Assembly (NCBI GenBank): GCA_021292165.1
Contig: CM037877.1
Location: 301,336,726 to 301,400,725, forward strand
DNA length: 64,000 nt
Reading direction: 5' to 3'
Source: Shinisaurus crocodilurus
Lineage: Eukaryota; Chordata; Lepidosauria; Squamata; Shinisauridae
The translations under genes and the position numbers were made by a program. The notes under the pieces were generated by a model. That model did not search any database. It was given only the letters and a program-made list of their open reading frames with translations, and was not told the DNA's origin. Positions 46,760-59,300 of the stretch are shown piece after piece. Position 1 is the stretch's first letter. Each line of letters opens with the position of its first letter.

Positions 46760-47241
46760 CGGGCCGTGTGCTTGGGGGGGGGGGGAGAATACACGTGGCT
46801 GTTGAAAGGGCCCCCCCAGCCGGAGCCCGGGTCAGCAGTGCCCCCGGGTCAGCCGCCCAGTCCGGCTCCGCCTCCCCAGATGCGTGCGCTGGGCTCGCTC
46901 GCTCTGCCCGTCGCGGGCCCGTCCCCACAGCACGCGGGTCACGCTCCCCGAGGAGCTGCGGGCCAGTCTGCCTCCCCAGCTGAGCTGCCCCCGGCAGGCC
47001 CCCCCCCACGGCTGCCGCAGGGGCAGGCGGGAGGCGGGGACTGTTGCTTGCCTGGGCTCGGCCCGGGGGAGGGACCGCGGCCAGCCGGCCGGCCGGTGAC
47101 TTCATCGCGGCTTCCTGGCCCGCGGCGGCGGGCAGCGCATAAAAGGAGCGCTTGGCGGGCAGGCGGAGGCAGAAGCAGCAGCGCCCGAGCGAGGAACCCA
47201 GCGCCAGCCTCTCCTTAGCCGAGCGAGCGACCGCCAACCCG
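46760..47241 (+). promoter_or_regulatory. SERPINE1: SERPINE1 promoter and non-coding exon 1
   Basis: A TATA element (CATAAAAGG, 47139-47147) lies in a CpG island. The transcription start is expected near 47168-47172, and exon 1 ends at 47241 before GTAAGG. This matches the human gene, whose first exon is also non-coding. Upstream are TGACTTCA at 47097-47104, close in place and sequence to the AP-1-like P-box of the human PAI-1 promoter, and an E-box CACGTG at 46792-46797. Functions are inferred by analogy. Confidence 0.7.
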
Positions 47242-48037
47242 GTAAGGAAGGGCCTCCCTCGTCCCCTCCTCTCCTGCTCCTCGCCGATAGTTCCGCTGAC
47301 AGCAGCACACGTCAGGACGCACGGACACGTGTCCAGGCCGGACCTCGCGCTGCCCCCTTCCCTTCCTGGTTTTGTGGGTTTCTGTTTCTTTTGGGTGCGA
47401 CTTTAGACTTCCCTAGAGCTAGGAACGGGGAACACCGAGGCGGACAGAAGGGCGCCTCACCTGTCGGGAGGGAGGGAGGGGGCCCAACAGCCGCCTACCC
47501 GTGCGCTTGAGACTCGCTTGTTCAGCAACCGGGCTTTTCGAGTCTCGGAGGTTAAATATGGGGCAAGAAAGATAGATTGAGGGGAGCCCGGGGCCGGGGA
47601 GCCCTCCCCCCCACAGGTCCCATGAAAGAGTGAATGTTCAGCAAGCAGCGGCATCCGGGTGGGTGGGGGGGGGCTGAGGCCTTTCGAAAGCCGGGACCTC
47701 CTCCAGGAGCCCCCTCTGCTTCCTAAGAACATCGGAAGAGCCCCGAGGCGGGATGAGACCCAAGGGGGCCGCCTCGCCCAGCCTCCCGCTCCCCCAGTGG
47801 CCAGGCTGGTGCCCCGTGGGAAGCCCGCAAGCAGGACAGGAGCGCAGCAGCAGCAGCACCTCCCACCCGTGCCCCCCAGCATCCGCCTCTGGGGCTGGAG
47901 ACGCAGCCACTGATCCTTCTCCTTCTCGGGCCCCCACCTCCGACCGCCTGCCAGGGCTGAGCCCCAGGGTGCCGCTCTTCCAAATGTGTGGCAGGGGTCT
48001 GAACGCCGCCGCCTCTCTTCCCTTCCTTCCCAGGACG

Positions 48038-51000
48038 ATGCAGTGGCTGCCCTGCGTGGCCTTGGCCTGCGTGGCCCTTTCCCAGGCTGTGCCCCCCACT
48101 CCTGGCCCTGGCATATCCCGTGTGTCCAGGCTCTCCACGGACTTTGGGGTGAAGGTTTTCCGGGAGGTGGCGAAGGCCTCCAAGGACCGCAACGTGGCCT
48201 TTTCGCCCTATGGCGTGGCGTCCGTCCTGGCCATGCTGCAGATGGCAGCCGCTGGAGAGACCCGGAGCCAGATCAAGGGAGCCATGGGATATGGCGTGAA
48301 CGGTGAGGGATTGGGTCCCCCATGGGTGGGTGTGTGTAACACACGTGCCTGCACATCCATACTACCCCACAAGCAGCTGCTTGGCTGTGCCTCACGGCTG
48401 CTGCTGCTACTACTGCGAAGGACCACCACAAATGGAGCCCCCCCGGGGGGGGGGGACGCTGGAGCCCTTGCAGGAGTGAGCTCGTGGCTTCCAGACTGCT
48501 TGGAGCAGCTCAGCGGCCCCTTGACACCCTGCCTGTTCCCCGCTTCGCGCTCATCGTCATGGTGGGAAAGTGGCAAAGAACATAAGAGGAGCCCTGACGC
48601 TGGATCAGACCCACGGGGGCTTCTCTCGTCCCGTGTTCTGTCCGCACCAGATGCCCCCTGGGAAGCCCACAAGGAGGGCGTGAATGCAGTTCTAGCACTC
48701 TGCCGCTGGCAATGGAGCTAATATCTAGCCATCAGGACTAGTAGCCATGGCTAGCCTGATCCTTCTCCGTGGGTATGACTAGTCCCCTTTTAAAGCCACC
48801 CACGTTTTTGGCTGTCACTACATCCTGTGGAGGTGTCTGTCCGGAATCCCCACCACATAGCTTCAGCAGCCAGCTCCATCTTCTAGTATTATATGAAAGA
48901 GAGAGCGAGAAACTTCTCTCTGTCCATTTTCTCCACGCCATGCATAATTTGAGACCCCTCCCCCATTATTCACCCTTTATTCTAAGCTAAACTGGCCCAG
49001 CTGCTGTGACCTTTCCTCGCAGGGGAGCCGCTCCGGCCCCTTGACCATTTGGGTTGCCCTTTTCTGCACCTTTCCCAGCTCTACGAATGTCCTTTTTGAG
49101 GTGCAGCATTCCAAGTGCGTTCGCCCCATAGATTTGTCTAGGGCAGTCCGATCTCGGCAGTTTCATTTTCAATTCCTTTCCTAATTGTGCCCCACATGGA
49201 GTCTGCCTTTTTCACAGCAGCTGCACACGGGGTCGGCATTTTCATCGAGCTGCCCACCACAACCACAAGATCCCCTTTCTGGCCAGTCACTGCCAGCACA
49301 GACCCCATCAGTTTATACCTGAAATTGGGATATATTTTTTTGCCTCACTGTGTATCACTTTACACTTGCTTACACTGAACCGCCCTTGTTATTTTAATGG
49401 CGTCTTGGTGGTGATTGTAAAAATTCGATTTAGCGAACATGTGGTACAGAGGGCCTATGATGTAGGATTGTTGTGAAATGTTCCCTGTTCTGGAACATTC
49501 TTGTTCCATAGAAGTGATACCTCCAGCTCCATTAAACACACACACACACACACTTCCCCTGGCCAAACTAGCTCCTGGGGGCACTGGTAATTTTTAGGAA
49601 AAATTGAGAGTCTGATGGTATCTTAAAGACACAGGAGTATGTTATGGCCTGAGCTTTCATGGATAGAGAACTTCATCTGATGAAAGACTTCTTGTTCTTG
49701 CTGCAACAGACTCACGTGGCCAACCCACCAGAAAGTGTTTTAGGGCCCCAGTGAGTGATCTGACCGCTGTACCCAGCACCTCTCTGACACAGCACAGGAT
49801 CCGGGCATGCTCCGGTTGCCTTGCAGGACTGGCCTCCTTCTGCCTGATCCAAGCAGGGCGGGCTCTGGGTCAGGCAACCCTGGGCACTGCCAGGGGCACC
49901 TGGCTTGGGGGGCTGCCTGTTATGCCGCTCAAGTGAATAGTCCAGACGCTCCATCTTCACCTGTAAATCTGGCAATCCGGCCCTTTCTGGCCAGGAATGT
50001 GTTAACATCCATCGCTGGATGTGTGGGTGGGTGTTTAAATTTATGGGAGGGTTGTTTTTTTACAGCGTCTTACATGTCACGGATCCATCATGCATGCAAG
50101 TTAAGGCAGGAAGTGTTGTGAAGACTCCTTGCCTGGAGCGCCATTTTGTCTGGGGCTGGCCCTGGGGCTGGGGAGGATTCAGAGGGTTCAGAGGAGGGCA
50201 ACAAAGACGATAAAGGGACTGGAAACAAGGCCCTGTGAGGAGAGACTGAAAGAACTGGGCATGTTTAGCCTTCAGAAGAGGAGACTGAGGGGAGATATGA
50301 TCGCACTCTTCCAGTACTTGAAGGGATGTCACACAGAGGAGGGCCAGGATCTCTTCTCGATCATCCCAGTTTGCAGGACACGGAATACTGGGCTCAAGTG
50401 ACAGGAAGCCAGATTCCACCTAAACATCAGGAAAAATTTCCTGACTGTCAGAGCAATAAGACAATGGAACCAACTACCTAGGGAGGTGGTGGGCTCTCCC
50501 ACTCTGGAGGCATTCAAGGTGCAGCTGGACAGACATCTGTCAGGGATGCTTTGACCTGGATTCCTGCACTGAGCAGGGGGTTGGACTCGATGGCCTTGTA
50601 GGCCCCTTCCAACTCTACTTTTCTATGATTCTATGAACCTGGGCTCCCCCACGGATCATGCCTCTCCGCGGAAGGCACGTGTGTGTCGCCTGCGGCATTC
50701 GGAGAGCTTCTGTTCCTGGGTTTACAATCCAGGGTTTGGCTGAGAGGGGGGCCCTAGCTGACGACCCCTCCCCTGCTTCCCCGTTGCAGAATGGGGCGTC
50801 CCACGAGCCACGCGGTGGCTGCAGAAGGCACTGACGGACCCCCGGAACAAGGACGTGGTGGACACCGCAGATGCCTTGTTTGTGCAGCGGGACCTGCTGC
50901 TGGTCCCCGGGTTCATGCCGCGGTTCCACCGGGTTTTCCGTCAGATGGTCAAGCAGGTGGACTTCAAGAAGAGCGAGCGGGCCCAGCGCATCATCAACAC

Positions 51001-54000
51001 CTGGGTGGAGCTGCACACGAAGGGTGAGAAGGGGCCGGATCCTGAACAGGACGGCGGAGCAAGGACCGGGAGTTAGAGGAGGGGCACTTTGGGATCCCTG
51101 CATTGTGGGCGGGGCGAGGCCATCCTTTGGATCAGAACCGGGGTGGGTGGGGCGCGAGCTGGAGGGGAAGCAGCCCACTCTTAATGAGAGCGGGGCAGCT
51201 GGTGCTCTGCATGGCCCGGTTCAGAGGTGGGCAGAAGGTCGATCTCCAGATGTGTTGCACATCAGCTCCCAGTGGCCCCTGCCAGTATGGCCAACGGTCA
51301 GGAATGCTGGGAGTGGGTCCAAACCATCGGGAGATCTACTTTCTGGGCACACCTGGCCTAGTTGGCTTGAGATGGCCACCGCTGGAGCTGCAGCAGGGTT
51401 TTCTGGGAGGGCCCCTGGGGACGGGTGGGACGGGGCCCACATGCCGACGCGCAGAGGAGCCCACATTCCCGGCTTCCCTGCCAGGGAAAGAGTGTCAGCC
51501 TGGAACACAGGACCTCGGAGGGTCTCGGGCTGAGGCAGGGGCCCGCCCTCTCGATGCCGACTGGCAGCCGCCGTGGCTCGCTCTCCCTCCGGGGTTTCGG
51601 GCAGGGTTCTTTCTAGTCCCATCTGGAGATGCAGCTGGGGATCAAACCGGAGACCCCCTGCATGCAAAGCGGGGGGGCCCACCCCCGAGCCGCAGCCCAC
51701 CCCCGAGCCGCAGCCCCTCCCTGGTGGGGTGCTGGCGGGAAGGTTGAGTGCCAGGACTCCTGGGTTCCACCCCCCCCCCCACAGCTCCCTGTCCCCTTTT
51801 GCAGGCACGATCCGGGACTTCTTGGCCGAGGGAGCCCTGGACCAGATGACCCGCCTGGTGCTGGTGAACGCCATCCATTTCAAGGGCCTCTGGAACCTGC
51901 CCTTCCCGGCGGCTGCCACTCGGCAGCGGCTCTTCCACAAGCAGGATGGCAGCACCGCCCTGGTGCCCATGATGGAGCAGACGGGCAAGTTCAGCTACGG
52001 TGAGCAGCGGGCCCGGCTGTGGGTGGCTGGGCAGGGCAGGGCAGGGCAGGGCAGGGGGTTGCCCGCTGGGTCTCCTAGCGGCCTGCCGTGTCCCAGCCAA
52101 AAGTTAGTCTGTGCAGTCACGATAGAGTTTCTTTGAGCACGTGCAGAGTGCCTTCCCCTCATGGCTGGGTGGGCTCATCTTGGGTTGGGGTTCAAGGTTT
52201 TCAGGATGGTGGAGATTAGTGTTCAGGTGGGCACTTCCCAGTGTGGTTCTGACTCAGGGGCAGGAGGCCCTGAAGCTGGGGCAGACGGGCCTGGGCCTGA
52301 CCACCCCTCCTCCCCCCCCCTTCCAGGTGAATTCTCCACCCCTGAGCAAGTGGAGTACGATGTCATTGAGCTGCCCTATCGGGGGGAACGCTCAAGCATG
52401 CTCATTTGCCGCCCCCTTCAAGATGGACACCCCCCTCTCCGCCCTGAGCGCCGTCATCGATGTGCAGCTGGTGGCCCCAGTGAAGAGCCGCATGACCGTG
52501 GGTGACGCGGGGGCTCTTGCGTTCCGGCCCAAGTAGGTGACTCCCCCGGGATGGGGTGGTGGTGGTGGTGGTGGTGGTGGGGGTCTGGAGAGCCAGGAGT
52601 CCCCCCGGGGCCGTGCCAGCTCCCCCCGGTTCCTCCCCTCCATTCGTGGGCCCCGGCAGGGAGCTGCGGGCTGCGTCTGCTTCCGGGGCCCTGGGAGAGC
52701 CACCCAGGCCCTCAGCCAGCTCCCCCTCTGACCTACCCCCTGGATCTCCTCCTCCTCCCCCTTTCTGTGCAGGTTCTCCTTGGAGAGTGAAGCGGACCTC
52801 CGTGGGCCACTGCAGAACCTTGGCATGAAGGACATGTTTGATGCCAGCAGGGCCAATTTCAGCAGCCTCTCAGGTGGGTCTTCCTGGGCATCTCTGGGGA
52901 AAGCCTTGGCCCATCCCCAGCCCAGGCTACATGCATGCTGCACCCTGTTCACAGGGCATGTGCTGAGGCTCTGCCCCAGAACCTGTTTTCAGCCCCAGAG
53001 TAAAGTTCCGGAAGTAACAACAAACCAGAAGGTGCTGTGGGGCATGTGCCCAGCGCCTTTCCCTCGCCCCAGCCAATTCCCAGGCCTGACAAAGAGCTGT
53101 TTGCGGTGGCAGTGCTTTTAGGGGCGCTACTGCGGCGGCCGGGTGATCTGAGAGCAGAGCCCCCAGGCTCCCTTGCAGTGTCACAGAAGACGCTGGGAGT
53201 TTTGCCCCACCCTGTGAAGCAGCCCTTTGGGGGGGGGGAGTGCTCTTGGCGTGCCCCCTGCGGCAGCTTTGGTCAGCCCCTCTCACCCATTCGCTCCGAC
53301 CTGGTCTTAAAGATGCTTTCCTGGCTCAGGGAGCAACTGCCAGACACGTGTAATGGCCAGTGTTGTCCCCCCCCCATCTCTGTATTTAGAGGCCGCAGAG
53401 AATGAGGAGGCCAAAGTGGACACACCTTGCCCCCTCCTGCCCCCCTTCTCACGGCCTCCCTTCCTTTACAGATGAAGAGTCGCTCTTTGTGGCTCAGGCG
53501 CTGCAGAAGGTGAAGATCGACGTGAATGAGAGCGGGACCGAGGCCTCCTCTGCCACAGGTGGGTGTGTCATGCCGCTGAGAGCATCTCCCTTCCTGCCTA
53601 AGGACCCCTCCGTGACTCGTCTGCAGCTGTGCTTGATATTTTTTTCCTGCGGGGGGGGGGGGGAAGAACCCCGCCCCGCTGTGCAACCCTACACACGTCC
53701 TCTGGGAAGTAAGACCCATGGAATTCAGTGGGACTTACTCCCAGGTAAGTGTGCATAGGATTGCAGCCTAAGAGTATTTGGAGGGGGAGAAATTCCTTGA
53801 TCCAAGACAATGGCTGCCCACTGTTTAATGGCTTCCCCCCTTTTATTTTAAAAGGCCATAATAGTTATATTAATATAGCATTTGTATCTGGTGCTTCCCG
53901 CAAGGGGCGGGGCAGGCAGGGGATGTGGGCAGGCCTGCAGCTACCCTAAAAGCTTTGTGGGGGGCACAAAAAAAGGAGGGGGCATTTCATCTCATTTTCA

Positions 54001-55214
54001 GGCCTTCTAAAGACAAAATTGTAAAGTGTTTTTGTGAAGGACCGCCACCGGTCTTTTTCCGCAAGAATGGGAGCGCCACGGCTATTTTGACAACTCAGGG
54101 CTCCTGCTTGCGATCCCCAGTTCAGTTCAGGTCACAAACACTGGATTTTAGCACTGAGTCAAAGTGAAACTATGTTTCAGTAAAAAATGAAAACGCTTTA
54201 TTGAAGGGTAAACAAGTCAAATTGGAAAGGGGAGATAAGGTAATTGAATTTGACGAGGAAGTAGCTTGTTACACACAGTCAGAACTACAACACAAAAAAG
54301 AACCTAAGCTGTTCTATGCTAACACCAAAGAATCTAACCTAGTCTAAAAACTAGCAAATTGAACGGACTTACGGAAATGTACCCAGGCAGTCTGCTTGGG
54401 GGTTGTGTCCGGGCTGGCCTGAGCTGGTGACCCCGCTCCGTGCTCCTTAGCACCTTGCTTCCAACAACATCCAGAAGCCTTGGCTGGTTCTTTTGCCCCC
54501 TCTCATGCCCCCCTCGATTCTCCTGACCCCTCCCTCTCCTGACAGGCCGGGCAGGAGAGAGGTTTCAGGGCCACCTTGCCTAGGCCCATCAAAGGTGCTG
54601 GGAAGGGCAATTGAGGGTGATGACAAACCATTGAGGGTGCTTGGGGGAAAACATCTGTATGTAAATGTGTGTCTGAGCTCTCCTGCCCTGGGCAGGGGTT
54701 ATGCAGGTGGAATGTGGGGCAAAGTGTGTGCTCTGTAAGGCTTTCCACAGTTTTTTAAATTATTTGTTTGTAAAAAAAATGGGGGGGCAAAGAAAATTGG
54801 GGGGACCAGGCCCCCACTAGCCCACCCCTGGCTACAGGCCCAGACATGGGTTTTCCTTTCCATTGTGTCACTCAAACTCCTAGTAATGTGCTAGATGGAC
54901 ATGGTGCATTTTGTCTAGGTTTTTTTCTTCCAGAGGTGGTGGAGGGTGGAAGGCGCTGGCATAGCTGTGGGGTGCCATCTGAGCCCTTTGGGGGTCCCAA
55001 ATCTTTGGGTCTACACAGCCCCACTGATTGTCAGGAGGACAATTCTGAACCTATTAATGCTTTAATAAGTTTAATGCAACCGCAAGCTTGCAGCCCTAGA
55101 AAACTCATCCCCTTTCTTCTCCCTCCCCAGCTGCCATTGTCTATGCCCGGATGGCCCCCTTGGAGATTGTGATGGACAGACCCTTCCTCTTTGTCGTGCA
55201 GCACAACCCAACTG
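48038..55214 (+). CDS. SERPINE1: SERPINE1 (plasminogen activator inhibitor-1), frameshift in exon 5, last exon not found
   Basis: Coding exons: 48038-48302, 50790-51023, 51805-51999, 52327-52532, 52773-52873, 53472-53558, 55131-55214; exon 2 begins at 48034 after CCTTCCCAG. The secreted serpin inhibits tPA and uPA and binds vitronectin. Strong matches include [51 protein letters not shown] and MDRPFLFVV. With exon 5 corrected, the reactive-site Arg-Met falls at residues 369-370, the same precursor numbering as human, and adding the missing last exon would give about 402 aa as in human. Exon 5 has one T too many in the TTT at 52405-52407: frame and homology switch there, and the exon's 206 nt breaks the phase that every other junction respects. 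The final exon should follow 55214 but is absent before the gap at 55363. The rest of the gene looks constrained, so a sequence error is as likely as a real lesion. Confidence 0.93.
48573..49385 (-). mobile_element. L3/CR1-like LINE, longest copy, antisense
   Basis: Runs from AAGAACATAAGAGGAGCCCT through CCCTTTTAAAGCC, TTGGGTTGCCCTTTTCTGCA and TTCATTTTCAATTCCTTTCC to CACTTTACACTTGC. Read on the minus strand this is the 3' third of a CR1/L3-type LINE. It occupies SERPINE1 intron 2 and shows no long open frame. Confidence 0.7.
50175..50637 (+). mobile_element. CR1 LINE 3' fragment
   Basis: Sense CR1 from the late RT region ([15 protein letters not shown]) to the tail CTATGATTCTATG, with a stop inside the frame at 50401. 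Lies in SERPINE1 intron 2, 150 bp before exon 3. Confidence 0.92.
53690..53772. mobile_element. Short reptile MITE fragment
   Basis: GGACTTACTCCCAGGTAAGT followed by GCATAGGATTGCAGCCTAAG, the same words as at 43350-43440 in reverse arrangement. In SERPINE1 intron 7. Rest of the intron (53773-55130) is AT-richer with no coding signal. Confidence 0.5.
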
Positions 55215-55362
55215 GTAAGACCTTCTGCGGTCAGCTTGGGGCACCTTTGCTGGCTCCAGTCCCACTTTCCTGTTGTTTCTAAGACCACTCACTGTTGCCA
55301 TCTGGTCCCCTGCACAAAAGAACCTGTTTGCAGAGGCACAAATAGAACCCAGGAGTCCCGCC

Positions 55363-55462
55363 NNNNNNNNNNNNNNNNNNNNNNNNNNNNNNNNNNNNNN
55401 NNNNNNNNNNNNNNNNNNNNNNNNNNNNNNNNNNNNNNNNNNNNNNNNNNNNNNNNNNNNNN
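55363..55462. other. Assembly gap of exactly 100 N
   Basis: A round 100-N block is the common placeholder for a gap of unknown length. It lies where SERPINE1's last coding exon would be expected. Linkage of the two sides depends on scaffolding, not on read sequence. Confidence 0.98.
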
Positions 55463-56327
55463 GTCCAGATATTCCCTACAAGCCCAGAAAGTACAGCCTA
55501 AAAGGGTACCGGACACTGTGGTTCTGTCACTCTTCTGTTGGTTCTTGTTTTACGCAGACTAAACCTAGTCTGGCTGCTTAGGGCCCTCGCCTCGCCACAG
55601 GCGAAAAGCACCTTTTTAAACGGTCACATTTCTTCTTTGCTCCTGGGGACTCAGGAGTTTCAACACCCCCCAATTTCAGCTTCAGGAAAGGGCCACACGG
55701 ACCCAGAGAGAAGCATCTCATTTGTATTCTTGATGGCTCTGGAAGGAGGGAGATCAGCCTCCCCGTTTGCAGCCAGAAGCAGCCTTCTTGATGCTGCTGT
55801 TGGCAAAAACAGCAAAAGCAGCATAAAACAAGATAAAACATCACTAGAATCCAATAACCCCACACATGGTGGAAGCAATCAAAAAGCAACACCCCCCGCT
55901 CTTTAATTAAAACAGAGATGGGCAGAAGGGCGATCTGGATCGACTGGTAGGCCTTTGAGTGATTTGCAGTAGATTGGCAAGGATTTCTCACTCTCAATGC
56001 TGTGACGACAGCAGCAACAAAAATGATACGCGCGCGCGCACACACACGCACACACACACATAAATTATACTGCTGAAATGAAGGCTCCCTCCTTAATGGC
56101 TGAGGATGATGGGAGTTGCAGTCCAACTCATTGGGAAGGCACCAGGTTGGCAAAGGATGTGTTATAATAAATAAAATAAAATAAAAATAAATACCTAAAT
56201 CCTCTCTCCCCCCCCTCTGCATGCCCACCAGCAGGAGGCAGCGTTACAGCTCACCTGAGCAGACAGCATCACCACCTAGTGGCCATCTCGAGGGACTGCA
56301 CTCCCGCCACACCGGCGCCGTCCTTGA

Positions 56328-59300
56328 ATGCGCCCCCTTCTTGGCCTGGTGCATCGCCATCCTTGGCTGGCGAATGTTGCCGCCTACGGGACGCTGTTTT
56401 CCGCAGCGGATGTGGCCCAGCAGCTGTTGGCTCGGCCCCGTCAGGATCACCTCAGGCATGATGGCCCGGATCTGGAGCAGACGGCGAAAGTGGCACTGGT
56501 AGGGTTCTGCTTCCACGCCAACTTCAACTACATCTGGTTCCGAAGCCTGGAGCGCCTTCTTCCAGGATCCAATGCTACCAAGGTGATAGGGAAGGTTGCT
56601 TGCGACCAGCTGATAGCCGCCCCGGTCACCATTGGGGCATTTTACACAGGTGAGAGATAGTGGGGGTGGGAACGGAGCTGGAGTAGGCGCGTGTGGGGGG
56701 GGGGCTTTGGAGATGGGGACGTGGTTATCAGATTATCTGTTGCCTTGTCCAGGTCTGTCTCTCCTGGATGGCAAAAGTGACATCTTTGAGAATTTACGGG
56801 AGAAGTTTTGGGCCGACATACAAGGTATTTATTATTTATTATTTTATTTATTAGCATTATTTATAGATCACCTTTCAATTCATCATAAAAGAAAATGAGG
56901 TGGTTTACAAGATGAAACCGATACAATAAAACATACAACAAAATATCCAGAATTCAATAAAGCCAGTACTAAGAATCAGCATCTGGAAATGCCCCGCATG
57001 AATAGGGTTCCACTAACTGGTGGAATTCCTGCACCGTAGATGCCTGTCATATCTCCAAGGGGAGGTCATTCTTCCACAATATGGGAGCCACCACAGAGAA
57101 AGCCCTCCTCCGAGGTACTAACAGCAACTGTTCTAAGGGAGCAGGCGTGCCACTCCGTAATACAAAAACACACACAGAGAAGTGTCTTGAGGAGGCACTC
57201 TATAGATCAGTCTACCTCAAGCTGGTGTTGTCCAAATATGTTAGACTACGCAGAGCTACACAATAAGGCTACTCCTGAGATCCTGACGACATGAAAGTTA
57301 AACCAGAGACTTCCTCATTCACGGCACAAGCTGTCAGCAGCTATGATGGTAAAGCAGCTCTTCGACCTTTGGACCAAGACCAGACCGATCACTTTTGTAT
57401 TCCAAAGAAAACCTCCGCTAACAAGCGGCGATGGCTCCAGGTTTTGGAGGGCCCTCGGGCAAGGCACCCTCCACGGGCCCCCTCCCTCCGCGAGCCCACC
57501 TTCTCACTGCCATCGTCACCAGCTCCTCCTGCTCCTCCTCCTCTTTCTCATCATGGCGACCACTTGCTCGCTTGACAGGCAGAGAGCCAGTGAGCAAGCA
57601 GGCAGGGGCATTCACTGCTCCTCCTCACCACCACCGTTGTCTGGGCCAGAACAAGAGGCAGGTGAACAAGCAGGTTGCCATGGGAAAGAGGAGTGACTCC
57701 AGGTGTGGGACCTCGGCAGGTGCCCAACCAGGACCGGTGCAAGGCAGTTTGGTGCCCTAGGCAAGATCAGATATTTAGCGCCCCCCCTTCCCACTTGAGA
57801 GTGCTGTATTTTTTTTCAAGGAGTTTCCGGCGCCCTCTTTAGCCCTGCGCCCTAGGCAGCTGCCTAGTTGGCCTAATGGTAGCACCGGCCCTGTGCCCAA
57901 CCGTGCCACCAGCCCTCCTACCAGCTCCTTACTGTTAGATTCAAGCAATATTAAGGGACTCTAACATTAGCCCTTATGCTAAACTTTCTTCTTCTTCTTC
58001 TTCTTCTTCTTCTTCTTCTTCTTCTTCTTCTTCTTCTTCTTCTTCTTCTTCTTCTTCTTCTTCTTCAGGCTGGGGTACTCTGTTGGACTATATTCCAGGT
58101 AAGAGTTATTGCCCTCTCTTTCCTTCCCTTGGCCCAGTGCTTGAAGCCAATTACCAATTGGGGGGGGGGGGCAGAGCTCCTGTGCCATTCAACAACCACA
58201 GGACAGGTGAAGGTTTTCCTGGCACGAAGATGAACAAATGGGAAAAGCTTCAGCTGTTGAAAGGCACAGGAGGAGGAGCTTGGGACATTTTAAATATCTG
58301 GAATGCCATTGGCTCTTCCCCAGTGGCCACAGAAATACACCGAATTGTTGCAAGGCCACAGGGATGCATTAAAATAAGGGCGAGTGATCTCTAGGGATTT
58401 TCCCCGTTGAAATAAATCCAAGATGGCTGAAGGAGACTGAAGGATGATCCGTATGAAAGATCAAGAATCCTACTATTCATCACAGGGGTGTGTAGAGAGA
58501 GCACCCCCTCCCCAAGACCCTGGGGGTTGGATCCAGACCCAGTCATACTTAGAGTAAACCTATTGAAATCAGTGGAAGTTAAGTTAGTCATGATGATTAA
58601 CTTATGTCCCACTGATCTCAATTGGTCTACTCTACTAACTTAAGTTTCACTTATCTCAGTGGGTCTCTAAGTATGACTAAGTGTGGATCCAACCCCAAGA
58701 TGCCAATGGCCTCGGCCATTTGGAAGGAACCCATTCTTTCAGTCAGAAACTGCTGGATCTGTCTGCTGCCCCATGTGGTGAGCCACGGAAGTGCGGGTGG
58801 CAGTTTCTCAGCCAACCACTTTCGTGTCCGGGGCTGACTCCGCCCACCCAGGCTGCCCATTGGATCCTCCTGGGTACGAAGGAATGCAAAAGGATTTCCT
58901 GTTCCAGATGAGCCTCCTTTGAGGGCCAAAGCACACGTGACCCTAAAGGGATAGCTAACAGCTACATCTTTTTCTTTTTTCATAGATTTCATTTCATAGA
59001 TCATAGAGTTGGAAGGAGCCTACAAGGCTATCGAGTCCAACCCCCTGCTCAGTGCAGGAAACTAGAGGAGGGGTCTCCCATCCAAGTAACAACCAGGCTT
59101 GACCCTGCTTAGCTTTCCATGCTCAGACAAGCTGAGCCAGCATAAGCCACATGCCTGTATTTCCTCTGGAGTAAGGACAGGGGGTCCCAATGCCAAACAG
59201 TGATTCATTTGCTTTAATAGACTGCTATAAATTGCAGCAGTGAAACTCCCGCTCCAATCAGGCCTGCAGCCTGGTGGTGACCGGGGGGGGGGGGCAGGAT

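Noticed and set aside
57976..58233. Poly-Leu/poly-Lys frames
   Set aside because: They are translations of the CTT microsatellite in front of the MPV17L micro-exon.
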